A DNA stretch of 20,398 nt from JAHJRJ01 sp037443685 (GCA_037443685.1 JBBINX010000038.1:1-20398); one strand, 5' to 3'. Shown: positions 7,651 through 16,337, numbered from the stretch's first letter. The notes: a model not told the origin generated them from the letters alone. Made by a program: numbers and translations.

Positions 7651-8766
7651 TTATTTTTTCACTAAGTTGCTTTGAAGAATTTCATTAGTTGTTCTCGCTG
7701 CCACATCCCAATCAAAAGTTTTTGCCCACTGATATGCGTTCGTGCTTAACTTTTCTCGGAGTGTTTTATCGTCAAGTAGCAATTTAATTTTCTTTGTAAG
7801 TTCTGGTATATTCCCATACTCATAAAGTAGTCCGGTTTCGTTGTCTTTGACAGAGTCTCTAAGTCCTGGTACATTACTCGCAATAGTTGGTGTCTTACAA
7901 GCATTTGCTTCAATAACTGTTAATCCCCACCCTTCTTTTGAAGAAGTATTGACAAGAAACCACATTTGTTGTAACAGTTTTACTTTTGTTACTTCGTCCA
8001 CAAACCCGGTAAACTCAACATTTCTTTCGATTCCCAATGCTTTAGATAGGTTCTGCAGATTAAGTCGATGATCGCCGTCGCCAATAATAACAAGTTTAAG
8101 GTCGGGATATTCTTTAATTACGATTGCAAAAGCTTGCAGTAAGTGTTCAATTGATTTGTATTTTTTAATCCTACCGAAATAGCCTATTATCTGTGAGGAA
8201 CTTCTATTATTTTCTGCGGGCTGATAAAGATTATGGTCTACACAATTATAAACGAAGTAAACTTTCTTTGGCTCGATTCCTCTTTGAACTATTTCAGCTT
8301 TAGTGCTGGGAGAAACTACAATGACTGGCACTCCTTTTTTTTTACAAATATAAAGTCCCAGTTGCTCCATTATATAGACATATAGTGCCATGGGCCACGA
8401 AACTTCAAGAAAGATACTCTTATTGAAAAGATGATGAATAATAAAAAATAAAGGCCGTTTAACATAGAGCGGTGTAAAAAACGGAATCTTGTTCATATCA
8501 TCGATGACGATATCATAATTTTCACTGCGAAACTTTGTTATGTATTTATAGATGACGCGAAAATTGAAAAGATACCGTCCTCCCTCCCGTATAACCCTAA
8601 TACCACCAATATTTTCTTCCTTCTTTGCCCCCTTAAATGTTGAACAATAGAGGGTAATTTCATGTCCTAACTTAGCTACACGTGAAAATATTTCATGCAG
8701 GTGAACTTCAGCTCCTCCTGAGAGTGGATTCTTGATATCCTGCCAGTTAAGAATTAATATCTTCAT
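7651..8766 (-). CDS. GT4-family glycosyltransferase (follows the DUF2723 gene)
   Basis: The 371-residue enzyme has a complete GT4 plan. The N-terminal acceptor domain opens with MKILILNWQDIKNPLSGGAE (1-20), whose GGAE loop followed by HLHE is typical. IIHHLF at 109-114 and VSPSTKAEIVQRG at 151-163 follow. The donor domain shows IGYFGRIKKYKSIEHLL at 194-210, VIIGDGDHR at 226-234, VEFTGFVDE at 250-258 and E-x7-E in SSKEGWGLTVIEANA at 275-289 (Glu278, Glu286). Its ATG is 3 nt past the stop of the DUF2723 gene; no good ribosome-binding site is seen, so coupling to the upstream gene is likely. It resembles mannosyl- or glucosyl-transferases of surface glycan loci, but the sugar is not deducible. 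Confidence 0.9.
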   Translation of the reverse strand: MKILILNWQDIKNPLSGGAEVHLHEIFSRVAKLGHEITLYCSTFKGAKKEENIGGIRVIREGGRYLFNFRVIYKYITKFRSENYDIVIDDMNKIPFFTPLYVKRPLFFIIHHLFNKSIFLEVSWPMALYVYIMEQLGLYICKKKGVPVIVVSPSTKAEIVQRGIEPKKVYFVYNCVDHNLYQPAENNRSSSQIIGYFGRIKKYKSIEHLLQAFAIVIKEYPDLKLVIIGDGDHRLNLQNLSKALGIERNVEFTGFVDEVTKVKLLQQMWFLVNTSSKEGWGLTVIEANACKTPTIASNVPGLRDSVKDNETGLLYEYGNIPELTKKIKLLLDDKTLREKLSTNAYQWAKTFDWDVAARTTNEILQSNLVKK

Positions 8767-8769
8767 GCT

Positions 8770-11463
8770 TTAGTGTTGAGGGACTGAATCCTTTTCCGAA
8801 CCTGCTAACTTAAGCAATGATTGTAATTCAACAATCCGGTTTTTAATTGTGGGATCATTCGGATAATAAGTCGAAATCCGCTGGAGGATGTCTATAGATT
8901 TAGCATAATCTTTTTTATTTTCGTAAATGTCGAGAAGTACTCTATATGGACTATAATAACTCGAAAAATCACTTGGGGTTTTTTCTATCAATTCTAAAGC
9001 TTTTTTCTCTACGTAGTTTGAATATTTTTCTTGTTTTTCGAGCAGACCAACTTTTCCGAAAAACGACATTACATCAGCCGCTAGCCGCCAATCCATTTCG
9101 ATAATTTCTAACGGCATCACAGAATCCATTCTTTCCAAAGCTTTTTTAGCTTTCTCAAGATCTTTATCAAAATTTTGGTAGTATAGTGCTAAACGGATAA
9201 AAGCCGACCTGTAGTTAATTGTTAAGCGGGCCGCATTCTCATCGAAATAAGTAGTTGAATCATTTAGGTGGCGAAACAAATATCCGTATTGGGGTTCTTT
9301 AGACGGAACTAAATTCTCAGTCATTAAATTTGCTTCCATAATTTCTTTATGAATGCCAGCTTCTTGAGGTGCAACTATCGGTTTCAGCCTCCATGCGAGC
9401 CCGTCCATCCACAAATAATCATCTAATCCGATTTTACTATCCGGGGAAACTGTAACTGCAAAATAGATAGGTCGTTCCCACTTATTAGTCATAATGATAT
9501 CGCGTACCATTATATCCTGAACTTTAATAGCCTTAGTCTGTCCGAAAGTAATTGTATTCGACATCGTAAACGAAATTTTACCTTTATTAGTAATCGCTGT
9601 ATCAGTAATACCGAACTTTTTATAAACTTCTTGCGAAACGGGAATTTCCAATTTGCGTGGTTCCCAAATCATAGGTTGCAAACGGTTAATTTGTGCGTCA
9701 GAGAATGAAATCGGGACTTTCTTAGCACCGTGCGGCATGTAATTTTTTAATTGTTTGATATACCAATCGGTATTCACCAAACTTAAATTAACGATTCTAA
9801 CATCTCGCCGAACCCCTTCCACATCTTGCAAATACCAAAGTGGAAATGTATCGTTATCGCCGTTCGTAAAGATTAGTGCATCTTTCTCGCAAGTTTGCAA
9901 AATGTTGTACGAATAATCCCACGCAACATAATTTTTACTCCTGTCAAGAGTATGCCAATTAATCTTAACCATATTAAGAGGAATTGCAAAAAGAAAAACT
10001 GATAAAGTACCCGCAGTTCCTATTTTATAAAGATTTTCTTTCCTCGTCACCCTCTTTATATAATCGATTATTGCGATTAATCCTATTGCTATCCACATAG
10101 AGAAAACAAAGAATGAACCTACATAGAAGTAATCACGTTCGCGTGGTTGCGGCTCCTGCTGATTTTGATAGAGCGCTAACAATACACCCAGCGTAAGAAA
10201 CAACACAAAAAAGGGAAGAGCCATTTTCCAATCTTTCTTGAAATGGTAATAAAGTCCCAAAAGTCCGATTAAAAATGGAATCCCAAATGTATGTTTCCAA
10301 CTTACACCTGCGTCTTGCCAATCACCCTCACTGCCAACATAGTTCCATAAAAAGTATCTATTATACATATGGTTGATTTGATATCGCCACATAAAATCCA
10401 TGTCGCTCGAGTAGTTTTGCCATGTAGGAGCGTGCATTGGTTCTTGACTATAACGACGCTGCATTATTGGAGCATCACCATATTGTTCACGATTTAGGTA
10501 ACTTACAAGCCGAGCTATATTGCTTGGGTCATTTTCGTTCATTGGAAGATCTTTGACTTTAGCGCGTATTATTACCATCGTATATGTGGAGTAACCTATT
10601 ACTATTAATAAAAACGAGAGAAGTGCCACGTTTAGAATTTTTTGTTTATTTTTTGTTGATATATAAATTCCGTATAAGGCGCCGAGTATTAAGAGAATAG
10701 GTATGTATGTAACGAAGTCCCCCTTGATTCCCCTGAATTCTCCATCCAACATAGATGGCAAATATTTAACAACACCGGGGTAAACGATAAAGAAAGTAGT
10801 AACAGCGATTAAAGAAAAAATAAAAAATGTTGTCCTGTTTATTTCGTATCGTTTAAAATAAACAATCATCAGAACTGAAAAAATTGTCAACACAGCCAAT
10901 AAATGCACACCAACAGATAATCCAATCAGATAAGCGATAATGAGAATATATTTTTCGTTATGGGCTTCGTTAGAGTGGTCATACCAGCGCAGGATCAACC
11001 ACATTATCACCGCTACGAAGAGCATACTTAGTCCGTAAACTTCAGCTTCAGTAGAATTAAACCAAAAAGTGAAACCGTACGCTAACGATAAAGCACCTAT
11101 CACCGATGAACCATAGACTGCAAACCTATCATATAATGAGACCGGATTGCCGCGGAAGGAAACGACTAATCGGACAGTAATTAGATACAGAAGCATAACT
11201 GTGATAGCACCTGACACAGCAGAAAGCATATGGGCGCGAACAGCAATATCAGTTGCGAAGGGTATCATTGTAACTATTCTCCCTAACAATAAAAAGAACG
11301 GTGAACCTGGTGGATGTGGTATTTGGAGCATATAAGCAGCGGCGATAAACTCACCCACATCCCAAAAAACTACTGCTGGGGGAAGCGTGAAAAAATAAAC
11401 AAAAAATGTAGCTAAAAATACACCGATAGCTGAGAGTCTATGTCCTAAATTTTTTTGTTGCAT
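8770..11463 (-). CDS. DUF2723 (TMEM260/GT117-like) multi-pass membrane glycosyltransferase candidate with C-terminal helical repeats
   Basis: The first gene of the glycan operon encodes 897 residues. Residues 1-500 contain about 12 membrane helices and the DUF2723 hallmarks: WDVGEFI at 34-40 (Asp35, Glu38), HPPGSPFF at 50-57, FNSTEAEVYGL at 135-145 and QEPQPRERDYFY at 436-447. A soluble region follows with TNGDNDTFPLWYLQDVEGVR at 533-552. Residues 755-890 look like TPR-type helix pairs. DUF2723 is the family of human TMEM260, a GT-C-type protein O-mannosyltransferase; the conserved acidic pair in the first loop fits that fold. In this setting it may transfer a sugar from a lipid carrier to proteins on the periplasmic side. 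The ATG at 11463 follows AGAGGAA closely, and a promoter lies at 11499-11527. Family membership is firm; substrate and reaction are inferred. Confidence 0.88.
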   Translation of the reverse strand: MQQKNLGHRLSAIGVFLATFFVYFFTLPPAVVFWDVGEFIAAAYMLQIPHPPGSPFFLLLGRIVTMIPFATDIAVRAHMLSAVSGAITVMLLYLITVRLVVSFRGNPVSLYDRFAVYGSSVIGALSLAYGFTFWFNSTEAEVYGLSMLFVAVIMWLILRWYDHSNEAHNEKYILIIAYLIGLSVGVHLLAVLTIFSVLMIVYFKRYEINRTTFFIFSLIAVTTFFIVYPGVVKYLPSMLDGEFRGIKGDFVTYIPILLILGALYGIYISTKNKQKILNVALLSFLLIVIGYSTYTMVIIRAKVKDLPMNENDPSNIARLVSYLNREQYGDAPIMQRRYSQEPMHAPTWQNYSSDMDFMWRYQINHMYNRYFLWNYVGSEGDWQDAGVSWKHTFGIPFLIGLLGLYYHFKKDWKMALPFFVLFLTLGVLLALYQNQQEPQPRERDYFYVGSFFVFSMWIAIGLIAIIDYIKRVTRKENLYKIGTAGTLSVFLFAIPLNMVKINWHTLDRSKNYVAWDYSYNILQTCEKDALIFTNGDNDTFPLWYLQDVEGVRRDVRIVNLSLVNTDWYIKQLKNYMPHGAKKVPISFSDAQINRLQPMIWEPRKLEIPVSQEVYKKFGITDTAITNKGKISFTMSNTITFGQTKAIKVQDIMVRDIIMTNKWERPIYFAVTVSPDSKIGLDDYLWMDGLAWRLKPIVAPQEAGIHKEIMEANLMTENLVPSKEPQYGYLFRHLNDSTTYFDENAARLTINYRSAFIRLALYYQNFDKDLEKAKKALERMDSVMPLEIIEMDWRLAADVMSFFGKVGLLEKQEKYSNYVEKKALELIEKTPSDFSSYYSPYRVLLDIYENKKDYAKSIDILQRISTYYPNDPTIKNRIVELQSLLKLAGSEKDSVPQH

Positions 11464-11498
11464 TTATTCCTCTTGATGATTATGTCAAATAGTGATTA

Positions 11499-11527
11499 AA
11501 TATAGAATTAAAAAGGATAAGTCGCAA
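11499..11527 (-). promoter_or_regulatory. Sigma-70-type promoter for the glycan operon
   Basis: TTGCGA (11527-11522), a 17-bp spacer and TATATT (11504-11499) lie on the minus strand in the 69-bp gap after hemW. The predicted start near 11492 gives a leader of about 29 nt carrying AGAGGAA. No terminator separates it from hemW, so readthrough from the lepA operon is also possible. Confidence 0.6.
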
Positions 11528-11532
11528 GATTA

Positions 11533-12672
11533 TTACACAGCTTTAAAATTTGAAGTTAATATATTAGTAACCTTATCGCATATTAACAAACCTTTCCCAG
11601 TGAGCCGTAACACGTCATTGCTAACGTATGCTAATTGTTCATTAACGAGATAATCTATAGTTCTATCAAAACTGCGTTGAACATTGAAATTGAAAAACGA
11701 TTTCAACCGGTCAAGGTTAATTCCTTGACTCCTTAAACCTAACATTATCATCTCATCTGCTATTTGAAGACGACTCAAGTTTTCTCCGTTAGCGATTGGC
11801 TTCATCCCGTTTTTGATACGACTGTAATAACTGAAAACTGTGCGTACATTCCACCATCTCTTACCGTTCCAATATGAATGAGCCGAAGGACCAAAACCTA
11901 AGTAATTGCTGTGATTCCAGTAATTTATATTATGGATTGATTCGAAGTCGGGTTTAGCGTAGTTCGAAACTTCATAATGTCTATAACCTGCTGAGGTTAA
12001 GCATTCCATTGCCAACTCCATCATTTCACACTCAATATCTTCAGAAACAGCAACGGTTTGCTTTGTCGTAATAAGTTTGAATAACGGAGTACTCTCTTCG
12101 ATAGTAAGATTATAAGCGGATATGTGTTCAGGTAATAATTCCAAAGCTTTTATCAAGTTGTCATTCCAACGATCAACGGTTTGTGTCGGCAATCCGAAAA
12201 TCAAGTCGATACTCACATTGTCGAAGTCCGCTTTTCTTGCATCATCATAACATTTTAATGCTTCAGTTGAATTATGAATTCTTGTCAGAAATTTTAAATC
12301 TTCGTCGTTGAATGATTGGATGCCGATACTTAATCGGTTAATCCCGACCTGTCGATAGCGAACAAGTTTTTGTGCATCTACAGTACTAGGATTAACTTCG
12401 AGTGTAATCTCGACATTTTCTTTGATAAAAAAAGAAGTACTTATTTTATCTAAAACTTTTTTAATTTCCGATGGTTGCAGTAAACTTGGGGTTCCTCCAC
12501 CAAAATAGATAGATTCAATCGGTTCATCTTTAAAGTTCTGATGATACAAATCTATTTCTTTTATCAAAAACTGAATATAAGTTCCGATTGTCTGTTTGTC
12601 AGTGATAGAATAAAAATCACAGTAAGTACATTTTTTTTCGCAGAACGGGATATGTATATAAATACCAGCCAT
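11533..12672 (-). CDS. hemW: HemW-like radical SAM heme chaperone
   Basis: Numbered from the ATG at 12672, the 379-residue product opens MAGIYIHIPFCEKKCTYCDF, with Cys11, Cys15 and Cys18 forming the CxxxCxxC [4Fe-4S]/SAM site. The next residues are DF, not the extra cysteine (CxC) of the oxygen-independent coproporphyrinogen oxidase HemN, which favours HemW, a heme chaperone for respiratory enzymes. Other family motifs include YFGGGTPSLL, EVNPSTVDAQKL, NRLSIGIQSF, DLIFGLPTQT and HNINYWNHSNYLGFGPSAHS, followed by the HemN C-terminal domain. An in-frame TTG at 12681 lacks a ribosome-binding site, and the ATG gives the family's usual N-terminus. The gene ends the lepA-lepB-lepB operon; lepA-hemW adjacency is also known in Firmicutes. 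Older annotations often call such genes hemN. Confidence 0.9.
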   Translation of the reverse strand: MAGIYIHIPFCEKKCTYCDFYSITDKQTIGTYIQFLIKEIDLYHQNFKDEPIESIYFGGGTPSLLQPSEIKKVLDKISTSFFIKENVEITLEVNPSTVDAQKLVRYRQVGINRLSIGIQSFNDEDLKFLTRIHNSTEALKCYDDARKADFDNVSIDLIFGLPTQTVDRWNDNLIKALELLPEHISAYNLTIEESTPLFKLITTKQTVAVSEDIECEMMELAMECLTSAGYRHYEVSNYAKPDFESIHNINYWNHSNYLGFGPSAHSYWNGKRWWNVRTVFSYYSRIKNGMKPIANGENLSRLQIADEMIMLGLRSQGINLDRLKSFFNFNVQRSFDRTIDYLVNEQLAYVSNDVLRLTGKGLLICDKVTNILTSNFKAV

Positions 12673-12682
12673 TTTTACCAAA

Positions 12683-13591
12683 TTATCTGATTATTTTACA
12701 AACCCTTTCCCAATTAATAGTTGAGATTCTTCCGAAAAAATTTCTAGCAGGTAGCTGTGTATCCCACGACCAGTAAATAAGAACTGCTTTACCTATCAAA
12801 TTATCTTCAGATAAAAATCCCCAGTATCGACTATCAGAGCTGTTATCGCGATTATCACCAAGAACGAATAGATAGTTGTGTTTAATGACATATTTATCTG
12901 TTTTAGAGCCATCAATTAGAATAATACCCTTCTGTGAGGAACACACAGAATGACCTTCGCGCTCTATTAACGTTTTCCATTGATTAATATTTTCGAGTGA
13001 GATGTTAATTACATCACCTTTTTTTGGAACGATAACAGGTCCATAGTAATCAGGATTAAACCTTGAGCCAGGGGGAAACATACTATCGGTAACACAATTG
13101 GGACGTAGCAGCGAATGCGAGTATAATTCGGTCGGAATAATTGGAAAATGAATATCGTTCACATACAAAATTTTATTCACAATTTTTACGGTATCACCAC
13201 CAACAGCCACACATCGCTTAATAAAGCTCATTGGTTTTTCACTCTCTAATCGATCTCTATCACCTGGATAATGAAAAACAACAATATCACCCCTTTGTGG
13301 TTTTTTCAAAGCTGGAAAAAAGATTTGCGGTATTTGACAATCAGAAAACGGAATATATCGAGGTGATTTAATCCCGAATGAAATTTTATCCACGACGACA
13401 TAATCACCGTTCATTAAAGTGTTCGCCATGGAATCTGTGGGTATTTTGAATACTTCGACAAAAAACATCCTCAATATTATCGCTACAACTAACGTGTAAA
13501 AAAGAAGCTTGAGATATGACTTATATTTCTTCGATTTAACGTATGGCTCGACTACGGTAGACGAAGTAGTACTTTGTGTTACTTTTTCCAT
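12683..13591 (-). CDS. lepB: Signal peptidase I, second tandem copy
   Basis: This membrane-bound Ser/Lys protease cleaves signal peptides of secreted proteins. Numbered from the ATG at 13591 (302 residues), one N-terminal membrane helix (about 24-45) leads to FKIPTDSMANTL with catalytic Ser54. FIKRCVAVGGD carries the general-base Lys125, and the conserved GDNRDNSSDSRYWGF begins at 245. The Ser-Lys interval holds the long insert common in FCB-group LepB, and a second insert (about 145-215) includes FPPGSRFNPDYYGP and IEREGH, both shared with the upstream copy. An in-frame TTG at 13612 would overlap that copy by 20 nt and has no ribosome-binding site; the ATG starts 1 nt after its stop. All catalytic residues are kept, so the enzyme should be active. 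The two copies probably arose by local duplication. Confidence 0.93.
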   Translation of the reverse strand: MEKVTQSTTSSTVVEPYVKSKKYKSYLKLLFYTLVVAIILRMFFVEVFKIPTDSMANTLMNGDYVVVDKISFGIKSPRYIPFSDCQIPQIFFPALKKPQRGDIVVFHYPGDRDRLESEKPMSFIKRCVAVGGDTVKIVNKILYVNDIHFPIIPTELYSHSLLRPNCVTDSMFPPGSRFNPDYYGPVIVPKKGDVINISLENINQWKTLIEREGHSVCSSQKGIILIDGSKTDKYVIKHNYLFVLGDNRDNSSDSRYWGFLSEDNLIGKAVLIYWSWDTQLPARNFFGRISTINWERVCKIIR

Positions 13592-13592
13592 T

Positions 13593-14480
13593 CTACTTAA
13601 TAAACGCCCCAATTCTATTAAATTTTAGAGAACCTAATTTCGAAAATATATTTGAAATGGGGATGTCAGGATTCCACGACCAATATACAAAAAGCGGTAT
13701 CCCAACGATTTCATCCATCGGTATGAATCCCCAGAACCTGCTGTCTAAGCTATTGTCTCTATTATCTCCCATTCCAAACACATAATCTCTCTTAACTAAA
13801 TAATGATTTGCCTCTACACCATCAATGTAAATTTTTCCATTCATAAATTTTATTTGATGTCCTTCGCGCTCGATGAAAATTTTCCACTTGTGATAGTTTA
13901 TGGGAGTTAATGCTATTACGTCGCCCTCTTTGGGAACACGTATTGGCCCATAATTATCTTCGTTAAAAGTTTCACCTGGAGGGAAAATCCTTGGGTCACT
14001 AAACCCGTTTGGCTTGATAATTCCAGAATTAAATTTGATATTTCGTGGTATTGGTGCTATTTTTCCGTTTACATATAGAACGCGGTCTCGTATCTCAAGT
14101 GTGTCGCCACTAAGGGCTACTGCTCGCTTAAGATAGTAGGCAAATATATCGGGTTCAACTTCATCCCTCATCCCCGGGAAGGCAAAAACTATCACATCTC
14201 CTCTGTCAACGTTCCAGAACGGAGGCAGCTTGAAATGTGGTAACCGGATGTTTGTAAACGGGATAGTCCGCGGCGTAGTCCCGCCAAAAACAAATTTATT
14301 CACTAACAGAAAATCGCCAGTCATTATCTCGTTTTCCATTGAACCGGTTGGCACAACAAAAGATGCAAGCACAAAACTATTGAGGATAAGGAATATACCT
14401 ATTATCGTCCCGAATTCTTTAAGCCAGTGTTTAAATTTATCCCTGATGGCTTCAGGTTTTTTTTTGTCAGTTTTTTCCAT
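13593..14480 (-). CDS. lepB: Signal peptidase I, first tandem copy
   Basis: The 295-residue product has one N-terminal membrane helix (about 23-42) followed by FVVPTGSMENEIMTGD with catalytic Ser47. YYLKRAVALSGD carries Lys119, and GDNRDNSLDSRFWGF starts at 238. The active site should face the periplasm. The segment between, with FPPGETFNEDNYGP and IEREGHQI, matches the downstream copy in order and spacing, so the two are paralogs. Differences cluster in the cytoplasmic N-terminus and around the substrate-binding segment near Ser47 (PTGSMENEI here, PTDSMANTL there), which could mean different substrate preference. The ATG at 14480 lies 15 nt after the lepA stop, with no good ribosome-binding site, so translation probably depends on coupling. 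lepA-lepB order is also seen in Proteobacteria. Confidence 0.94.
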   Translation of the reverse strand: MEKTDKKKPEAIRDKFKHWLKEFGTIIGIFLILNSFVLASFVVPTGSMENEIMTGDFLLVNKFVFGGTTPRTIPFTNIRLPHFKLPPFWNVDRGDVIVFAFPGMRDEVEPDIFAYYLKRAVALSGDTLEIRDRVLYVNGKIAPIPRNIKFNSGIIKPNGFSDPRIFPPGETFNEDNYGPIRVPKEGDVIALTPINYHKWKIFIEREGHQIKFMNGKIYIDGVEANHYLVKRDYVFGMGDNRDNSLDSRFWGFIPMDEIVGIPLFVYWSWNPDIPISNIFSKLGSLKFNRIGAFIK

Positions 14481-14495
14481 TTTTAAATTCTATTA

Positions 14496-16292
14496 TTAAT
14501 CTTCAATTGAAAGGACAGCTAAGAAAGCCTCTTGCGGTATTTCAACTCTGCCAACTTGCTTCATCCGTTTCTTACCTTCTTTTTGTTTTTCTAAAAGTTT
14601 TCGTTTGCGTGTGATATCGCCGCCATAACATTTTGCTATCACATTTTTTCGCATTGGTGATATCGTATCACGAGCTATAATTTTACTACCTATTGCTGCC
14701 TGTATTACCACCTCGAACATCTGACGGGGAATCAACTTACGTAACTTACCACAAATCTTTTTACCCCACTCATACGACTTCTCTCGATGTACGATAGTAG
14801 AGAGTGCATCGACTGATTCCCCGTTTAGAAGGATGTCGAGTTTCACCAATTCGGATACCCGATAATCTAAAAAATCATAGTCGAAAGAAGCATAACCTCG
14901 TGACGTCGACTTTAGCTTATCGTAAAAATCAAAAATTATTTCAGAGAGCGGAATTTCATATCGCAAATCGGCACGTGTCGGATCAAGGTAAGTTGTGTTT
15001 ATATAAATACCCCGTCTCTCTGTGCAAAGTTTCATGATATTCCCAATATACTCTTTCGGAGTAATAATTTGTGCGGAGATGTACGGCTCTTTAACCAAAT
15101 CTATATCACTGATGGGCGGCATAAACGCCGGATTGTCAACTGGAACAACTTCGCCACCTATCTTGACAACAAGATATTCAACGTTTGGAACGGTAGTAAT
15201 TAAATTCTGTTTATATTCTCGTTCCAGCCGTTCTTGAACAATTTCCATATGCAGCAGTCCCAAAAATCCACAGCGAAAACCAAAACCAAGGGCAGTTGAA
15301 GATTCAGGTTCAAAAATGAGAGCCGCATCGTTCAATCTTAGTTTTTCGAGTGAATCACGCAAGAGCGCAAAATCATCTGTATTGGTCGGATATAACCCTG
15401 CAAAGACCATCGGTTTAACGTCTTTATATCCAGGCAGACGTTCGTTAGCAGGATTCTCAGCATTCGTTACCGTATCACCTACCTTAGTCTCGTGTACATC
15501 TTTTACGCCAGCTATCAAGTAACCAACGTCGCCAGCCCGTAAAATGCCGGTTCGTTCTCGGCGCATTTCTAATACACCGATTTCTTCTGCTTCGTACACT
15601 ATATCGCTTGCAAAGAATTTAACTTTATCCTTTTCTTTTAAAGTTCCGTCAAAAATTCTAAGGTATACAACGGCACCGCGGTAGATATCGAATATCGAAT
15701 CGAATATAAGGCCTCTTAACGGGTCTTCTGAATTTCCTTTTGGTGATGGAATATGTTGAACGATAGCTTCTAAAATTTTATCAATACCTACTTTAGCTTT
15801 TGCACTCGCTAAAATAATCTCGTCCTCACGACATCCAATCAAATCCATAATTTGGTGTTTTACTACATCCACCATAGCGCTCGGTAAGTCTATCTTATTG
15901 ATTACTGGGATTATCTCTAAACCTGCATCGATAGCAAGATAGAGATTACTAATAGTTTGTGCTTCGACTCCTTGTGATGCATCAATAACGAGCAATGCAC
16001 CTTCGCAAGCTGCAAGAGATCTTGAAACTTCATACGAAAAATCTACATGACCGGGAGTGTCGATTAGATTTAATGTGTAAATCTTTTTATCTTTAGATGT
16101 ATATTTCATCTGAATAGCATGGAGCTTGATTGTAATACCACGCTCTTGCTCGAGATCCATATCGTCAAGTACTTGGTTTACTTTCATCTCGCGAGGAGTG
16201 ATTGTTCCTGTCAACTCAAGAAGGCGGTCAGCGATAGTTGATTTACCGTGGTCTATATGTGCAATGATGCAAAAATTTCTAATGTTTTCCAT
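14496..16292 (-). CDS. lepA: Elongation factor 4 (LepA), translational GTPase
   Basis: The 598-residue product has the length and full architecture of LepA/EF4, a ribosome-binding GTPase that influences translation under stress and ribosome assembly. GTP-binding motifs are intact: G1 AHIDHGKS at 11-18, G2 RGITIK at 51-56, G3 DTPGH at 78-82, G4 NKID at 132-135 and G5 SAK near 163. EF-G-like domains II, III and V follow, with LGFGFRCGFLGLLHMEI in the middle. The LepA-specific C-terminal domain ends in YGGDITRKRKLLEKQKEGKK, KRMKQVGRVEIPQEAFL, expected to contact the ribosomal A-site region. The ATG at 16292 has no obvious Shine-Dalgarno sequence. A promoter at 16338-16366 and a small leader hairpin precede it. 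It heads the lepA-lepB-lepB-hemW operon. Confidence 0.97.
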   Translation of the reverse strand: MENIRNFCIIAHIDHGKSTIADRLLELTGTITPREMKVNQVLDDMDLEQERGITIKLHAIQMKYTSKDKKIYTLNLIDTPGHVDFSYEVSRSLAACEGALLVIDASQGVEAQTISNLYLAIDAGLEIIPVINKIDLPSAMVDVVKHQIMDLIGCREDEIILASAKAKVGIDKILEAIVQHIPSPKGNSEDPLRGLIFDSIFDIYRGAVVYLRIFDGTLKEKDKVKFFASDIVYEAEEIGVLEMRRERTGILRAGDVGYLIAGVKDVHETKVGDTVTNAENPANERLPGYKDVKPMVFAGLYPTNTDDFALLRDSLEKLRLNDAALIFEPESSTALGFGFRCGFLGLLHMEIVQERLEREYKQNLITTVPNVEYLVVKIGGEVVPVDNPAFMPPISDIDLVKEPYISAQIITPKEYIGNIMKLCTERRGIYINTTYLDPTRADLRYEIPLSEIIFDFYDKLKSTSRGYASFDYDFLDYRVSELVKLDILLNGESVDALSTIVHREKSYEWGKKICGKLRKLIPRQMFEVVIQAAIGSKIIARDTISPMRKNVIAKCYGGDITRKRKLLEKQKEGKKRMKQVGRVEIPQEAFLAVLSIED

Positions 16293-16316
16293 TTAACTGT
16301 TCTAAAAATAAAACAA

Positions 16317-16329
16317 CCGCCAATAGCGG
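16317..16329 (-). promoter_or_regulatory. Leader hairpin with following U-rich tract before lepA
   Basis: On the minus strand CCGC-TATTG-GCGG forms a short GC stem followed by TTGTTTTATTTTT. It begins only a few bases after the predicted transcription start. It may protect the 5' end, act as a weak attenuator, or terminate readthrough from the DUF5916 gene. The 4-bp core stem is short for a stand-alone terminator. Confidence 0.4.
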
Positions 16330-16337
16330 ATGGTTAA

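Noticed and set aside
11533..12672. HemN (oxygen-independent coproporphyrinogen III oxidase)
   Set aside because: The CxxxCxxC motif is followed by DF instead of the extra cysteine of HemN, and the context and length fit HemW.
12673..12681. TTG start for hemW that adds three residues
   Set aside because: The ATG at 12672 gives the usual HemW N-terminus, and no ribosome-binding site supports the TTG.
13592..13612. TTG start for the second lepB, overlapping the first copy by 20 nt
   Set aside because: No ribosome-binding site precedes it, and the ATG at 13591 lies directly after the upstream stop codon.
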